Of a stretch of DNA of 64,000 nucleotides, positions 18,578 to 27,274 are shown piece by piece (the first letter of the stretch is position 1; the number at the start of each line of letters is the position of its first letter). The DNA is taken from contig CAKZMU010000056.1 of the NCBI GenBank assembly GCA_937129145.1, forward strand, positions 81,182 through 145,181, in the 5' to 3' direction. The position numbers and the translations under genes are program-made. Below the pieces are notes generated by a model. That model was not told the DNA's origin. It saw only the letters and a program-made list of their open reading frames with translations, and searched no databases. This DNA comes from an uncultured Lacinutrix sp. (lineage in GTDB: Bacteria > Bacteroidota > Bacteroidia > Flavobacteriales > Flavobacteriaceae).

Positions 18578-19294
18578 ATGCAAAAAAAGAGCCTTAAAAA
18601 AACAATCATACTCTCGGTTTTATTCTTTCTACCAGTATTATTTTTATTGTTTTTATACCCTTCAAAACACAATTATAACCCTTTGGATGTTGTTAAAACA
18701 CAAGTTGAAGAAGTCACTGACTTTAAAGATGAAGATGGTAATGACATTCGCTTTGAGGGTAACATAACAGTTGTTGGCTTTTTAGGAAGCGAACCTATGC
18801 AAGAAACCACAACAGCCTTAAACCTTAAGGAATTAGTCTACGATAAGTTTAAGGGCTTTAAACGTTTTCAAATACTTGTTCTAGTGCCTGATGGTTCTCA
18901 AAGTCAGATTGCAGAATTACGAAAAGAATTATTAAAATACGACGAGTTAAAATATTGGCATTTTGCTTATGGACATCCGCAAGATATTTTAAAGGTGTTT
19001 AATAGTTTGAAATCTGAAATTCCTTTAAGCGATAAGTATGCAACAAGCCATGTGTTTATAGTTGATAACGAGTTGAATCAACGAGGTAGAAATGATGATA
19101 GAACCGACAACGACATTGAAGCCAATAAACCTATTTACAGTATGACCTCGTACGATTGTGTGGAAGTTGCAGAGCTAAAAAACAAAATGAGCGAAGACAT
19201 TCGTATTTTATTTACCGAATATAGACAAAAAAGAGATGGAAATTTTGACTCTTCATCAAGAAGAGCAGACGACTTAAAAAAAGTTACTGATTAA
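18578..19294 (+). CDS. membrane-anchored thioredoxin-like protein lacking active-site cysteines
   Basis: This 238-residue protein has one N-terminal membrane anchor (about residues 8-27, IILSVLFFLPVLFLLFLYP) and a periplasmic part that looks thioredoxin-like: NITVVGFLGSEPM in the place of the usual redox motif, then FQILVLVPDG and SHVFIVDNELNQRGR. The CxxC/CxxxC pair is absent; the only cysteine is in YDCVEV near residue 190. It sits just before the SCO gene in the oxidase block, so a structural or assembly role beside SCO is plausible. This is inference; no named family is recognised with confidence. Confidence 0.75.
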   Translation: MQKKSLKKTIILSVLFFLPVLFLLFLYPSKHNYNPLDVVKTQVEEVTDFKDEDGNDIRFEGNITVVGFLGSEPMQETTTALNLKELVYDKFKGFKRFQILVLVPDGSQSQIAELRKELLKYDELKYWHFAYGHPQDILKVFNSLKSEIPLSDKYATSHVFIVDNELNQRGRNDDRTDNDIEANKPIYSMTSYDCVEVAELKNKMSEDIRILFTEYRQKRDGNFDSSSRRADDLKKVTD

Positions 19295-19302
19295 TTCCTA
19301 AC

Positions 19303-19339
19303 TATTCCCTCCTTGAGGAGGGTTAGGGAGGTGTAGATT
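19303..19339 (+). repeat. palindromic intergenic repeat (CCCTCCTTGAGGAGGG core)
   Basis: The core CCCTCCTTGAGGAGGG (19307-19322) is a near-perfect palindrome, followed by TTAGGGAGGTG. This type of GC-rich element is familiar as a dispersed repeat in flavobacterial genomes (recalled). Here it fills the gap between the thioredoxin-like gene and the SCO gene and includes purine-rich sequence ahead of the SCO start. Confidence 0.6.
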
Positions 19340-19347
19340 TAAAACAA

Positions 19348-20088
19348 ATGAAAAAAACTAATTATTCATACGTAGGCATAGCACTAATAATTCTAGTGTT
19401 TGGGATTATTTTTATTCCTCGAATTGTTGATAGAATTACAAGCGACGATATTACTAGAGAAGAAAGCAGAAGCAAAAAAGCAAGCACACAAGTACCTAGT
19501 GACAAGCCATTGGCTTTTTTAGAAATAAATGGCGAGCCTAAAAAAGTGCCAGCATTTAGTTTTACCAATCAAAACGGTGAGACCATTACAAATAAAGACT
19601 ACGAAGGCAAAGTGTATTTAGTAGAATTCTTTTTTACTACCTGTCCAACCATTTGCCCTAGAATGAGCAGAAACTTGGTACAAATACAAAACAACTTTAG
19701 TGGTTATGAAGATTTTGGAGTAGCATCATTTACAATAAATCCAGAAAATGACACACCAGAAGTTTTAAAAGCCTATGCCGAAAAATACGGTATTACCAAT
19801 CCTAACTGGCATTTAATGACAGGAAATCAAGACACTATTTATACTTTGGCAAACGAAGGTTTTAATTTATATACAGCTGAAGATGGTACTGTTGAAGGTG
19901 GTTTTGAACATTCAGGTAATTTTGCACTTATAGATAAAAACGGATTCATTCGCTCTAGAACGGTAAATGGAAATCCGTTAATATATTACAATGGTATCAT
20001 CAGCGAAGAAGAAAAATATGATGAGGATGGCTTTAAGGAAGAGATTTCGCTGCTAAAAGAAGATATTGCAAAGCTTTTAAAAGAGTAA
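19348..20088 (+). CDS. SCO family copper chaperone / oxidase assembly protein
   Basis: This 246-residue protein has an N-terminal membrane anchor (about 8-26) and a periplasmic thioredoxin fold with the SCO copper site: TTCPTICPRM (Cys99, Cys103) and His188 in GGFEHSGNFALID. SCO proteins deliver copper to, or reduce, the CuA site of cytochrome c oxidase. All three ligands are present, in contrast to the cysteine-less upstream neighbour. The downstream DUF420 gene begins 1 bp after its stop. Confidence 0.93.
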   Translation: MKKTNYSYVGIALIILVFGIIFIPRIVDRITSDDITREESRSKKASTQVPSDKPLAFLEINGEPKKVPAFSFTNQNGETITNKDYEGKVYLVEFFFTTCPTICPRMSRNLVQIQNNFSGYEDFGVASFTINPENDTPEVLKAYAEKYGITNPNWHLMTGNQDTIYTLANEGFNLYTAEDGTVEGGFEHSGNFALIDKNGFIRSRTVNGNPLIYYNGIISEEEKYDEDGFKEEISLLKEDIAKLLKE

Positions 20089-20089
20089 T

Positions 20090-20614
20090 ATGACTGAGGA
20101 TAAAGCAAAAGAAAAAAAATACAATAAATGGATAGTAGTATTGTCTATAACTATTCCATTGATTGTTGCAGCATTATTTGGTGTTAAAATTGATGCTGAA
20201 TTGCCAGTTTTTTTACCACCAATTTATGCGTCAATAAATGCATTTACAGCATTGGTTTTAGTAACTGCATTTTGGGCGATTACCAACAAAAAACAAAACT
20301 TGCATAAGCGTTTGATGCAATTGGCTATTTCTTTATCAGTAGTGTTTTTAGTAATGTATATAGCTTATCACATGACAAGCGATTCTACAAAGTATGGTGG
20401 AGATGGATTTGTAAAATATGTGTATTATGCAATACTTATTACACATATCATTATGTCGATAGCAGTAATACCATTTGTATTAATAACCTATGTTAGAGCC
20501 ATTACGAATAATTTTGAGAGGCATAAAAAAATAGCAAGAATCACATTTCCGCTTTGGTTGTATGTAGCTATCTCTGGAGTAGTGGTTTATATTATGATTT
20601 CACCTTATTATTGA
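20090..20614 (+). CDS. DUF420 domain-containing membrane protein
   Basis: This 174-residue protein has about five hydrophobic segments with conserved-looking histidines in the bilayer region (NLHKRLMQLA, AYHMTSDSTKYGG, ITHIIMSI, NFERHKKIARITFPLWLYVAISGV). DUF420 proteins are regularly encoded beside SCO and oxidase genes. A heme-related or oxidase-assembly role is suspected but unproven. Tight spacing to the SCO gene (1 bp) supports co-expression. Confidence 0.85.
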   Translation: MTEDKAKEKKYNKWIVVLSITIPLIVAALFGVKIDAELPVFLPPIYASINAFTALVLVTAFWAITNKKQNLHKRLMQLAISLSVVFLVMYIAYHMTSDSTKYGGDGFVKYVYYAILITHIIMSIAVIPFVLITYVRAITNNFERHKKIARITFPLWLYVAISGVVVYIMISPYY

Positions 20615-20618
20615 ACCT

Positions 20619-20834
20619 TTGAAAAAAAACCACGTCATATTAATAGTAATTATGCTATTTGTTGTTTACAATACAGAAGCACAATGTGCCATGTGTCGAG
20701 CAGTCCTTGAAAGTGAAGAAGGTCAAAAAACAGCTGAAGGTATTAATAATGGTATTATTTACTTAATGCTTATTCCTTACATTCTAGTTGGAGGGTTAGG
20801 CGTCATTATTTACAAAAAACTAAGACAAAAATAA
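20619..20834 (+). CDS. small membrane protein with CxxC motif
   Basis: This 71-residue product has a TTG start 4 bp after the DUF420 stop. It has a signal-like hydrophobic N-terminus, the motif QCAMCRAVLESEEG (Cys23, Cys26), then one membrane helix (about 46-64) and a short basic tail. No other start fits better. Its place at the end of the oxidase block and the CxxC motif suggest a role in oxidase maturation or metal handling, but this is inference. Confidence 0.7.
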   Translation: MKKNHVILIVIMLFVVYNTEAQCAMCRAVLESEEGQKTAEGINNGIIYLMLIPYILVGGLGVIIYKKLRQK

Positions 20835-20927
20835 TTTTAACATTTAATTAAGTCTAATGATGTAACAAATAAGGACTTTTGCAGTCTAATTGTTGTTGTA
20901 GCATTAAAAGGCAAAAAAACACTAACT

Positions 20928-21629
20928 ATGTTAAAAATTAACCAACTACATAAATCCTACCCAATAGGAGACTCCAGTTTACACGTACTTAAAGGGATTG
21001 ACCTTGATGTTGAAAGCGGTGAAATGGTGGCTATTATGGGTTCTTCGGGTTCAGGTAAATCAACGCTCTTAAATATTATTGGAATGCTCGATGAGGCAGA
21101 TTCTGGTGATTATATTTTAGATGATGTGCCAATTAAAAACCTAAACGAGAAAAAAGCAGCTATTTATCGAAATAAATTTTTAGGGTTTATCTTTCAATCT
21201 TTTAACCTTATAAATTATAAAAATGCACTTGAAAACGTAGCATTGCCATTATATTATCAAGGCTTAAAGCGTAAAGAGCGTCAAGAAAAAGGCAAGTTTC
21301 ACCTTAAAAAAGTGGGGCTGTTAGATTGGGCACATCACTTACCAAGTGAATTATCTGGTGGACAAAAACAACGTGTAGCTATAGCTAGAGCATTGGCTGC
21401 AAATCCTAAATTATTATTGGCAGATGAGCCTACAGGAGCTTTAGATACCACAACTTCTTATGAAATTATGGAGTTCCTTCAGCAATTAAATGACGAAGGT
21501 AAAACCATATTAATCGTAACGCACGAAGAAGACATTGCCGAAATGTGCAAGCGCGTTGTGCGTTTACGCGATGGTATTATTATGGAAGACAAAAAAGTTA
21601 ATCAAGTAAGAGCGTCACAATATGTTTGA
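20928..21629 (+). CDS. ABC transporter ATP-binding protein (MacB/LolD type)
   Basis: This 233-residue ATPase has a Walker [10 protein letters not shown] (residues 38-46), Q-loop FQSFNLI, signature [14 protein letters not shown] and Walker [13 protein letters not shown] followed by the H-loop VTHEEDIAE. MacB/LolD-type ATPases power FtsX-like permeases by mechanotransmission. Its 3' end overlaps the first permease gene by 8 bp. With two permeases, an adaptor and a TolC-like channel downstream it forms a five-gene tripartite export unit. Confidence 0.95.
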   Translation: MLKINQLHKSYPIGDSSLHVLKGIDLDVESGEMVAIMGSSGSGKSTLLNIIGMLDEADSGDYILDDVPIKNLNEKKAAIYRNKFLGFIFQSFNLINYKNALENVALPLYYQGLKRKERQEKGKFHLKKVGLLDWAHHLPSELSGGQKQRVAIARALAANPKLLLADEPTGALDTTTSYEIMEFLQQLNDEGKTILIVTHEEDIAEMCKRVVRLRDGIIMEDKKVNQVRASQYV

Positions 21630-22851
21630 TTTAGACCTTTGGCGCGAAATATTTCAAAGCATGAACAAAAACCGGACGCGTTCTATCTTGTCTGGTTTTA
21701 CAGTGGCATTTGCGATTTTACTATTCACTATTTTAATTGGTATAGCAAATGGACTTGGAAACACCTTTCAAGAAGGATTTGCCGATGACGCTATTAATGC
21801 CATATTTATTCGAACAGGAAATACCACTAAAGCATACGATGGCTTGCAAGCAGGTAGACGTATCCAACTTAAAAATGAAGATTTCGATTTTATAAACGAA
21901 GAGTATAAAGATAAAATTCAATATAGTACAGTTAGAATATTTAAAAATGTTAATGCTTCTTACAAAGGCGAAAAAAACAACTACTCAGTTAGAGCAGTAA
22001 ATCCTGACCATCAATTTCTTGAAAAATCTATAATGAAAGATGGGCGTTATATATCTCAATTAGATTTGCAAAACAAGAGCAAATTTATTGTTATCGGTAG
22101 ATTAGTTGAAGAAGATTTGTTTTCAAAAGAATCAGCTTTAGGTGAGTACATAAATTTAAGTGGTATCCAATATAAAGTTGTAGGTGTTTTTACAGATGAA
22201 GGAAACGATAATGAAGAACGCATTATATACATGCCAGCATCTACAGCACAATTATTGTATGGAAATAATGATTACGTAGATTCAATAACGCTAGGTTATA
22301 ATCCAGATTTAAGTGTAGATGAAGCTATTGCTTTTAGTAATAAGCTTACCAAACGGTTAAAAGACCGTTTTTCAGTAGCACCAACCGATCAAAGTGCTGT
22401 GAGGGTATTTAATATGGCTCTCCAAAACAAGGGAGTATCGCAATTACAATTTGGCTTGGGATTGATTATCATTGTAATTGGGCTAGGTACACTTATAGCA
22501 GGAATTGTTGGTATTAGTAATATCATGATATTTATTGTTAAAGAACGCACTAAAGAAATTGGTATTAGAAAAGCGCTTGGTGCACCACCAAGAAAAATAG
22601 TATCATTAATTCTTTTAGAATCAATAATTATTACAGCCATTACAGGTTACATAGGTTTAGTACTGGGTGTTGCTGTCTTAGAATGGGCAAACCCACTACT
22701 TGAAGACTATTTTATAAAGGAAGCAGGTGTTAGCAAAAATATAGTTATAACAGCAACTATAGTACTAGTTTTAGCAGGGTCATTAGCAGGATATTTGCCA
22801 GCAAAAAAAGCATCAAAAATCAAACCAATTGTAGCACTAAGAAACGACTAA
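21622..22851 (+). CDS. MacB-type ABC transporter permease 1
   Basis: This 409-residue permease has one N-terminal helix (about 21-43), a periplasmic MacB core domain (about 50-265) and a C-terminal FtsX domain with three helices (about 280-405) including IMIFIVKERTKEIGIRKALGAPPRKI and the final KPIVALRND. It overlaps the ATPase gene and is followed 2 bp later by a second permease. The two permeases probably form a heterodimer, since both carry the full architecture. Confidence 0.92.
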   Translation: MFDLDLWREIFQSMNKNRTRSILSGFTVAFAILLFTILIGIANGLGNTFQEGFADDAINAIFIRTGNTTKAYDGLQAGRRIQLKNEDFDFINEEYKDKIQYSTVRIFKNVNASYKGEKNNYSVRAVNPDHQFLEKSIMKDGRYISQLDLQNKSKFIVIGRLVEEDLFSKESALGEYINLSGIQYKVVGVFTDEGNDNEERIIYMPASTAQLLYGNNDYVDSITLGYNPDLSVDEAIAFSNKLTKRLKDRFSVAPTDQSAVRVFNMALQNKGVSQLQFGLGLIIIVIGLGTLIAGIVGISNIMIFIVKERTKEIGIRKALGAPPRKIVSLILLESIIITAITGYIGLVLGVAVLEWANPLLEDYFIKEAGVSKNIVITATIVLVLAGSLAGYLPAKKASKIKPIVALRND

Positions 22852-22853
22852 AG

Positions 22854-24101
22854 ATGATAAAATTTTTATTTGATAGAGATACATGGCAGGAAGTAATTGA
22901 TAGTATGAGTAAAAACAAGCTCCGTACTATTATTACCATGGTAGGTGTTTGGTGGGGAATTTTACTCTTAATAGGTTTATTGGGCTCTGCACGTGGTATT
23001 GAAAACAGCTTTAATCGTAGTTTTAGCGATTTTGCAACCAATAGTGTATTTATTTTTGGACAAAGAACTAGTAAGCCTTTTAAAGGTTTTCAAGAAGGTA
23101 GAGCTGTTAGACTTAAGCTAAGTGATGCCGAACGTATTAAAGAAAATATAGAAGGTGTAGAATTTGTTGTGCCGAGAAACCAAAGAAGTGGTTTTGTAGT
23201 AAGAAAAGCATTATCAGGAAGTTACGGAGTTGCAGGAGATTATCCGCTACTAGACGTAGTACAGAAAAAGAAACTAATAAAGAGTCAAGGACGCTTTATT
23301 AATCAAACAGATATAGACAATAACCGTAAAGTAGCGGTTATATCTGAAGATATTTATAAACAACTATTTGAAAAAGATGAAGACCCTTTTGGTGAACTTA
23401 TTAGGATTAATGATATAAACTTTAAAGTAGTTGGCGTTTTTGAGACGACTCCTTTTGGAGGCCCACAAACTGATATACACATTCCATTTTCAACATTTCA
23501 ACAAATATATAATCAAGGGGATAACATTGGATGGATGATGATAACTGGAGAACGGGAATATGACATCAAACAACTTGAGGAAGATATTAAATTGTCATTA
23601 AGAAATATGCATAAAATTCATCCTGCTGATAAACGTGCTTTTGGAAGTTTTAATCTCGGAGAATTATTTAAAAGTGTTGAAAGCTTTTTGACAGGCATGC
23701 AGTTTTTAACATGGTTTGTAGGTATAGCAACACTTATTGCAGGTGTGTTTGCCATTGGTAATATATTATTAATTACTGTAAAAGAACGTACTAAAGAAAT
23801 AGGTGTTCGTCGCGCTTTAGGTGCTACACCATTTGAAATTAAAAGACAAATTGTTGTTGAAGCTGTGTTTTTAACAATGATTGCAGGTTTAATGGGAATA
23901 ATAAGCGGAGGTTGGATATTAATTTTAATAGATAAAACATTAGGGCAAGGTGACGACGCGACTTTTGTAAACGCATCAGTCTCTATAGGTGTTGTATTTA
24001 TAGCATTATTAATATTAGTAATACTAGGGACCCTTATAGGATTAATTCCTGCATTTAAAGCCACAAGTATTAAACCAATTGAAGCATTAAGAGAAGAATA
24101 A
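22854..24101 (+). CDS. MacB-type ABC transporter permease 2
   Basis: This 415-residue paralogue of permease 1 has the same layout: N-terminal helix preceded by MSKNKLRTIITMVGVWWG, a periplasmic core domain (about 50-270), and an FtsX domain containing LLITVKERTKEIGVRRALGATPFEI, ending KPIEALREE. It lacks an ATPase domain and relies on the separate ATPase. The family exports peptides, lipoproteins or macrolides; the substrate here is unknown. Confidence 0.92.
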   Translation: MIKFLFDRDTWQEVIDSMSKNKLRTIITMVGVWWGILLLIGLLGSARGIENSFNRSFSDFATNSVFIFGQRTSKPFKGFQEGRAVRLKLSDAERIKENIEGVEFVVPRNQRSGFVVRKALSGSYGVAGDYPLLDVVQKKKLIKSQGRFINQTDIDNNRKVAVISEDIYKQLFEKDEDPFGELIRINDINFKVVGVFETTPFGGPQTDIHIPFSTFQQIYNQGDNIGWMMITGEREYDIKQLEEDIKLSLRNMHKIHPADKRAFGSFNLGELFKSVESFLTGMQFLTWFVGIATLIAGVFAIGNILLITVKERTKEIGVRRALGATPFEIKRQIVVEAVFLTMIAGLMGIISGGWILILIDKTLGQGDDATFVNASVSIGVVFIALLILVILGTLIGLIPAFKATSIKPIEALREE

Positions 24102-24128
24102 AAAACCAACATTATATTAAATTAAAAA

Positions 24129-25250
24129 ATGAAAAAATCAGTAAAAATTATTTTAGGAATTGCATTGTTAATCCTATTGGTATGGGTATTAGCATATTTC
24201 AAAAAATCAAATACTGCTGAGGTAGTAGACTACGAAGTCGAAGAGCCTTACTATACTTCTATCGACTATAAAGTTGTAGCAACAGGAAAACTAAATCCCG
24301 AAGAAGAAATTGAATTAAAACCTCAAGTGTCTGGTATTATCGATAAGATTTTAGTAGAAGAAGGTGATATTGTACAAAAAGGAGACTTAATTGCTAAAAT
24401 TAGAGTCGTTCCTAACGAGCAAAGTTTGGTAAGTGCAAGTAGTAGAATTAAAACTGCACAGTTATCAAAAAACAATGCACAAACTTTATATGATAGAAAT
24501 AAAGCATTATTTGATAAAGGCGTGATATCTAAACAAGATTTTGAAAATAGTGAGTTATCACTAAATCAAGCAAATGAAAGTTTAAGACAAGCACAAAACG
24601 ACTATCAAATTATTAAGCGAGGGTCACTATCTGGAGGGAACACAGCTAATACAAACATTATAGCACAAATTCCAGGAACGGTTTTGCAAATCCCTATTCG
24701 TGAAGGAGACCAAGTTATACAAAGTAACAACTTTAACGCAGGTACTAATGTGGCTACCGTTGCCGATATGAGCAAGATGATTTTTGAAGGAAAGGTTGAC
24801 GAATCTGAAGTTGGGAAACTGGAAGAAGGTAAAGACATTATTGTAGTGCTTGGTGCGATTAACGAGCAAGAATTTCCAGCAAAATTAACCTTTGTAGCAC
24901 CTAAAGGAATAGAAGAAAATGGTGCAGTACAATTTACTATTAAAGCAGATGTACAGGTAGAGCAATCTACTAAAATTAGAGCAGGTTATAGTGCCAATGC
25001 CGAAATAGAAATAGAAAGTAAAGACAGTATTCTTTGTATTAAAGAAGCCTTGTTACAATTTAATAGAATTACCGAAAAACCATTTGTGGAAATGATGAAA
25101 GACGACGGAACATTTAAAAAAGTGAATGTTGAGTTAGGACTTTCCGACGGAATTAATGTTGAGATTACTGATGGTGTAAAAGAAGGTGACAAAATTAAAG
25201 TTTGGAACAAGGTAAAAGAAGAGGAAGAAGAAACAGAAGAAGATAACTAA
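24129..25250 (+). CDS. efflux periplasmic adaptor subunit (HlyD/MacA family)
   Basis: This 373-residue adaptor is anchored by an N-terminal helix (about 5-24). It has the split biotinyl-lipoyl motif (LNPEEEIELKPQVSGIIDKI, then IVQKGDLIAKI), a helical hairpin (about 100-150) predicted to contact the outer-membrane channel, beta-barrel segments and an acidic C-terminal tail. It bridges the ABC permeases and the TolC-like protein encoded on either side. Confidence 0.92.
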   Translation: MKKSVKIILGIALLILLVWVLAYFKKSNTAEVVDYEVEEPYYTSIDYKVVATGKLNPEEEIELKPQVSGIIDKILVEEGDIVQKGDLIAKIRVVPNEQSLVSASSRIKTAQLSKNNAQTLYDRNKALFDKGVISKQDFENSELSLNQANESLRQAQNDYQIIKRGSLSGGNTANTNIIAQIPGTVLQIPIREGDQVIQSNNFNAGTNVATVADMSKMIFEGKVDESEVGKLEEGKDIIVVLGAINEQEFPAKLTFVAPKGIEENGAVQFTIKADVQVEQSTKIRAGYSANAEIEIESKDSILCIKEALLQFNRITEKPFVEMMKDDGTFKKVNVELGLSDGINVEITDGVKEGDKIKVWNKVKEEEEETEEDN

Positions 25251-25272
25251 TCAATCGACTAGTAAACATAAT

Positions 25273-26592
25273 ATGAAAAATATATATTTAATATTAACCC
25301 TTTTAGTTGGAGTTTCAATTACTGCCCAAAACAAAACTTGGACATTACAAGAATGTGTAACTCATGCTCTAGAAAATAACATTACCATTCAAAGATTTGA
25401 AAACAATTTGCTGATTAACGAGCAAGATATAAGAGGTGCTAAAGGTCAGTTTTTACCATCAGCTGGTGCAAACATGTCTCAATCATTGAGTTTTGGTCAA
25501 CAAGAGTTATTCCCTGGTGAATTTGTAAATAGAACCAGTAACTCAACCAGTATGAGTGTCAATGTTTCACAAACAATTTTCAATGGTTTTAGATTGACCA
25601 ATTTATATAAGCAAGCACAATTAAACTTAGAAACCAATGAGTTAGAGTTGAACAGAATTAAAGATGATATTTCTTTAAACGTGGCAAATTCGTATTTAAA
25701 TGTACTGTTTAATAGAGAACGATTAGAAACTGCTAAAGCACAGTATGAGTTTTCTAATAAGCAATTACAACAAGTAAAAGACCTTGTTGATGCAGGCGTA
25801 CAGCCTAGAGTTAATATTTATGATGCTGAAGCAACATTGAGTAACGATGAGCAAAGTGTTACAATTGCTGAAAACAATTACACATTGGCTTTATTAAACT
25901 TATCGCAATTGTTACAAGTGCCTTTTGAAGGGTTTAACGTTGAAGTTATAGACATCGACACACCATCTGCCGCATTAATGTACAACGATATCAAGCCTAT
26001 TTTAAACTACGCTTTAGAAAACAGAAATGAAATAAAAGTTGCTGAAAAGAATATTGAAAATGCCGAATTAAGTACAGAAATATCTAAAAGTGGCTTTATG
26101 CCAAGTGTAAGTGCGAGTTATGGACTTGGGACCAATGCGTTTTTCACAAACTTAAGCAGTACTGAAGAGAGTTTTATAAATCAGTTAAATGATAATAAAG
26201 GACATAGTTTTAGGTTAAGTGTTAATATTCCAATCTTTTCAAGATTTCAAAATAAAACAGCAGTTGCTAAATCAAAAATTAGAGAAGCAACTTCAAAACT
26301 AGATTTAGACCAGGCCAAGTTAACATTAGAATCTAATATTCAAAGAGCTTTTACCGATGCTCAAGCAGCGCTTAAAACATATGTTGCGGCTCAAAAATCA
26401 TTAGCAGCACAAGAGTTATCATTTTCAAATTCGCAAGAGCGTTACAATTTAGGTGATATGAACTCTTTTGAGTTGGAACAATCCAGAATACGATTGATTA
26501 ATGCAGAGTCATCCTTAATCAATGCAAAGTATGATTTTGTTTTTAAGACAAAAGTTTTAGACTTTTATACAGGCAAAACAATCGTGTTATAA
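25273..26592 (+). CDS. TolC family outer-membrane efflux protein
   Basis: This 439-residue protein has a signal peptide (residues 1-19, ending SITAQ) and the two-fold repeat of long helices and strands typical of TolC trimers: WTLQECVTHALENNITIQ at the start, QVKDLVDAGVQP in the first helical hairpin and SQERYNLGDMNSFELEQS in the second. It provides the outer-membrane exit duct for the MacB-type pump encoded upstream. The tsaB frame opens 3 bp later. Confidence 0.93.
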   Translation: MKNIYLILTLLVGVSITAQNKTWTLQECVTHALENNITIQRFENNLLINEQDIRGAKGQFLPSAGANMSQSLSFGQQELFPGEFVNRTSNSTSMSVNVSQTIFNGFRLTNLYKQAQLNLETNELELNRIKDDISLNVANSYLNVLFNRERLETAKAQYEFSNKQLQQVKDLVDAGVQPRVNIYDAEATLSNDEQSVTIAENNYTLALLNLSQLLQVPFEGFNVEVIDIDTPSAALMYNDIKPILNYALENRNEIKVAEKNIENAELSTEISKSGFMPSVSASYGLGTNAFFTNLSSTEESFINQLNDNKGHSFRLSVNIPIFSRFQNKTAVAKSKIREATSKLDLDQAKLTLESNIQRAFTDAQAALKTYVAAQKSLAAQELSFSNSQERYNLGDMNSFELEQSRIRLINAESSLINAKYDFVFKTKVLDFYTGKTIVL

Positions 26593-26595
26593 ACA

Positions 26596-27270
26596 TTGGC
26601 TTACATACTTAACATAGAAACCGCAACAACAAACTGTTCAGTCTCTCTTTCTAATAAAGGAGAGACTGTTGTTTTAAAAGAAGATTACAACAATAATTAT
26701 TCTCATGCTGAACGTTTGCATATTTATATTGATGATGTTTTAAAAGAAGCAAAAGTTTCTTTAAACGATTTGAGCGCTATAGCGATAAGTAAAGGACCTG
26801 GGTCTTATACTGGGCTTCGTATTGGAGTTTCGGCGGCAAAAGGGCTTTGTTTTGCGTTAGATATTCCTTTAATATCAATCCCGACTTTAGAAGCTTTAGC
26901 ACATCAAGTAAGCACTGAAACTGGTGTGATTGTACCAATGTTAGATGCTCGACGCATGGAAGTGTATTCAGCAATTTTTGATGCTAATCATCATCAAATC
27001 AGGGAAACAGAAGCCCAAATACTTAATGAAACATCTTTTAAAGAGTATTTGGATAAAAGAAAGGTGACTTTTATTGGTAATGGAGTAACGAAAACGAAAG
27101 AGTTAATCACTCACGAGAACGCCATTTTTATTGAAGATAAGTTACCTTCAGCAAATGAAATGACTCCATTAGCTTACCAGAAGTATAAAAAAAGCGACAT
27201 CGAAGATGTCGCCTATTTTGAACCGTATTATTTAAAAGATTTTATAGCATTAAAGCCTAAATCTAAATAA
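26596..27270 (+). CDS. tsaB: tRNA threonylcarbamoyladenosine biosynthesis protein TsaB
   Basis: This 224-residue ASKHA-fold protein begins AYILNIETATTNCSVSL and has the ISKGPGSYTGLRIGVSAAKGL segment characteristic of TsaB. With TsaD and TsaE it adds threonylcarbamoyl to A37 of ANN-decoding tRNAs. The start is a TTG at 26596, 3 bp after the tolC-like stop; no ATG lies nearer the conserved N-terminus. Its last codons contain, on the opposite strand, the apparent terminator of the convergent mscS gene. Confidence 0.93.
   Translation: MAYILNIETATTNCSVSLSNKGETVVLKEDYNNNYSHAERLHIYIDDVLKEAKVSLNDLSAIAISKGPGSYTGLRIGVSAAKGLCFALDIPLISIPTLEALAHQVSTETGVIVPMLDARRMEVYSAIFDANHHQIRETEAQILNETSFKEYLDKRKVTFIGNGVTKTKELITHENAIFIEDKLPSANEMTPLAYQKYKKSDIEDVAYFEPYYLKDFIALKPKSK
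27187..27212 (-). terminator. intrinsic terminator for mscS, inside tsaB
   Basis: A perfect 8-bp stem (GCGACATC with GATGTCGC) and 3-nt loop is followed on the minus strand by seven T. It lies 63 bp after the mscS stop and wholly inside the tsaB coding sequence. On the plus strand no comparable T tract follows. Confidence 0.8.
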
Positions 27271-27274
27271 GGTA

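Noticed and set aside
23618..24112. Minus-strand ORF of 164 residues opposite permease 2
   Set aside because: It lies fully within a well-supported FtsX domain on the other strand and has no recognisable motif.
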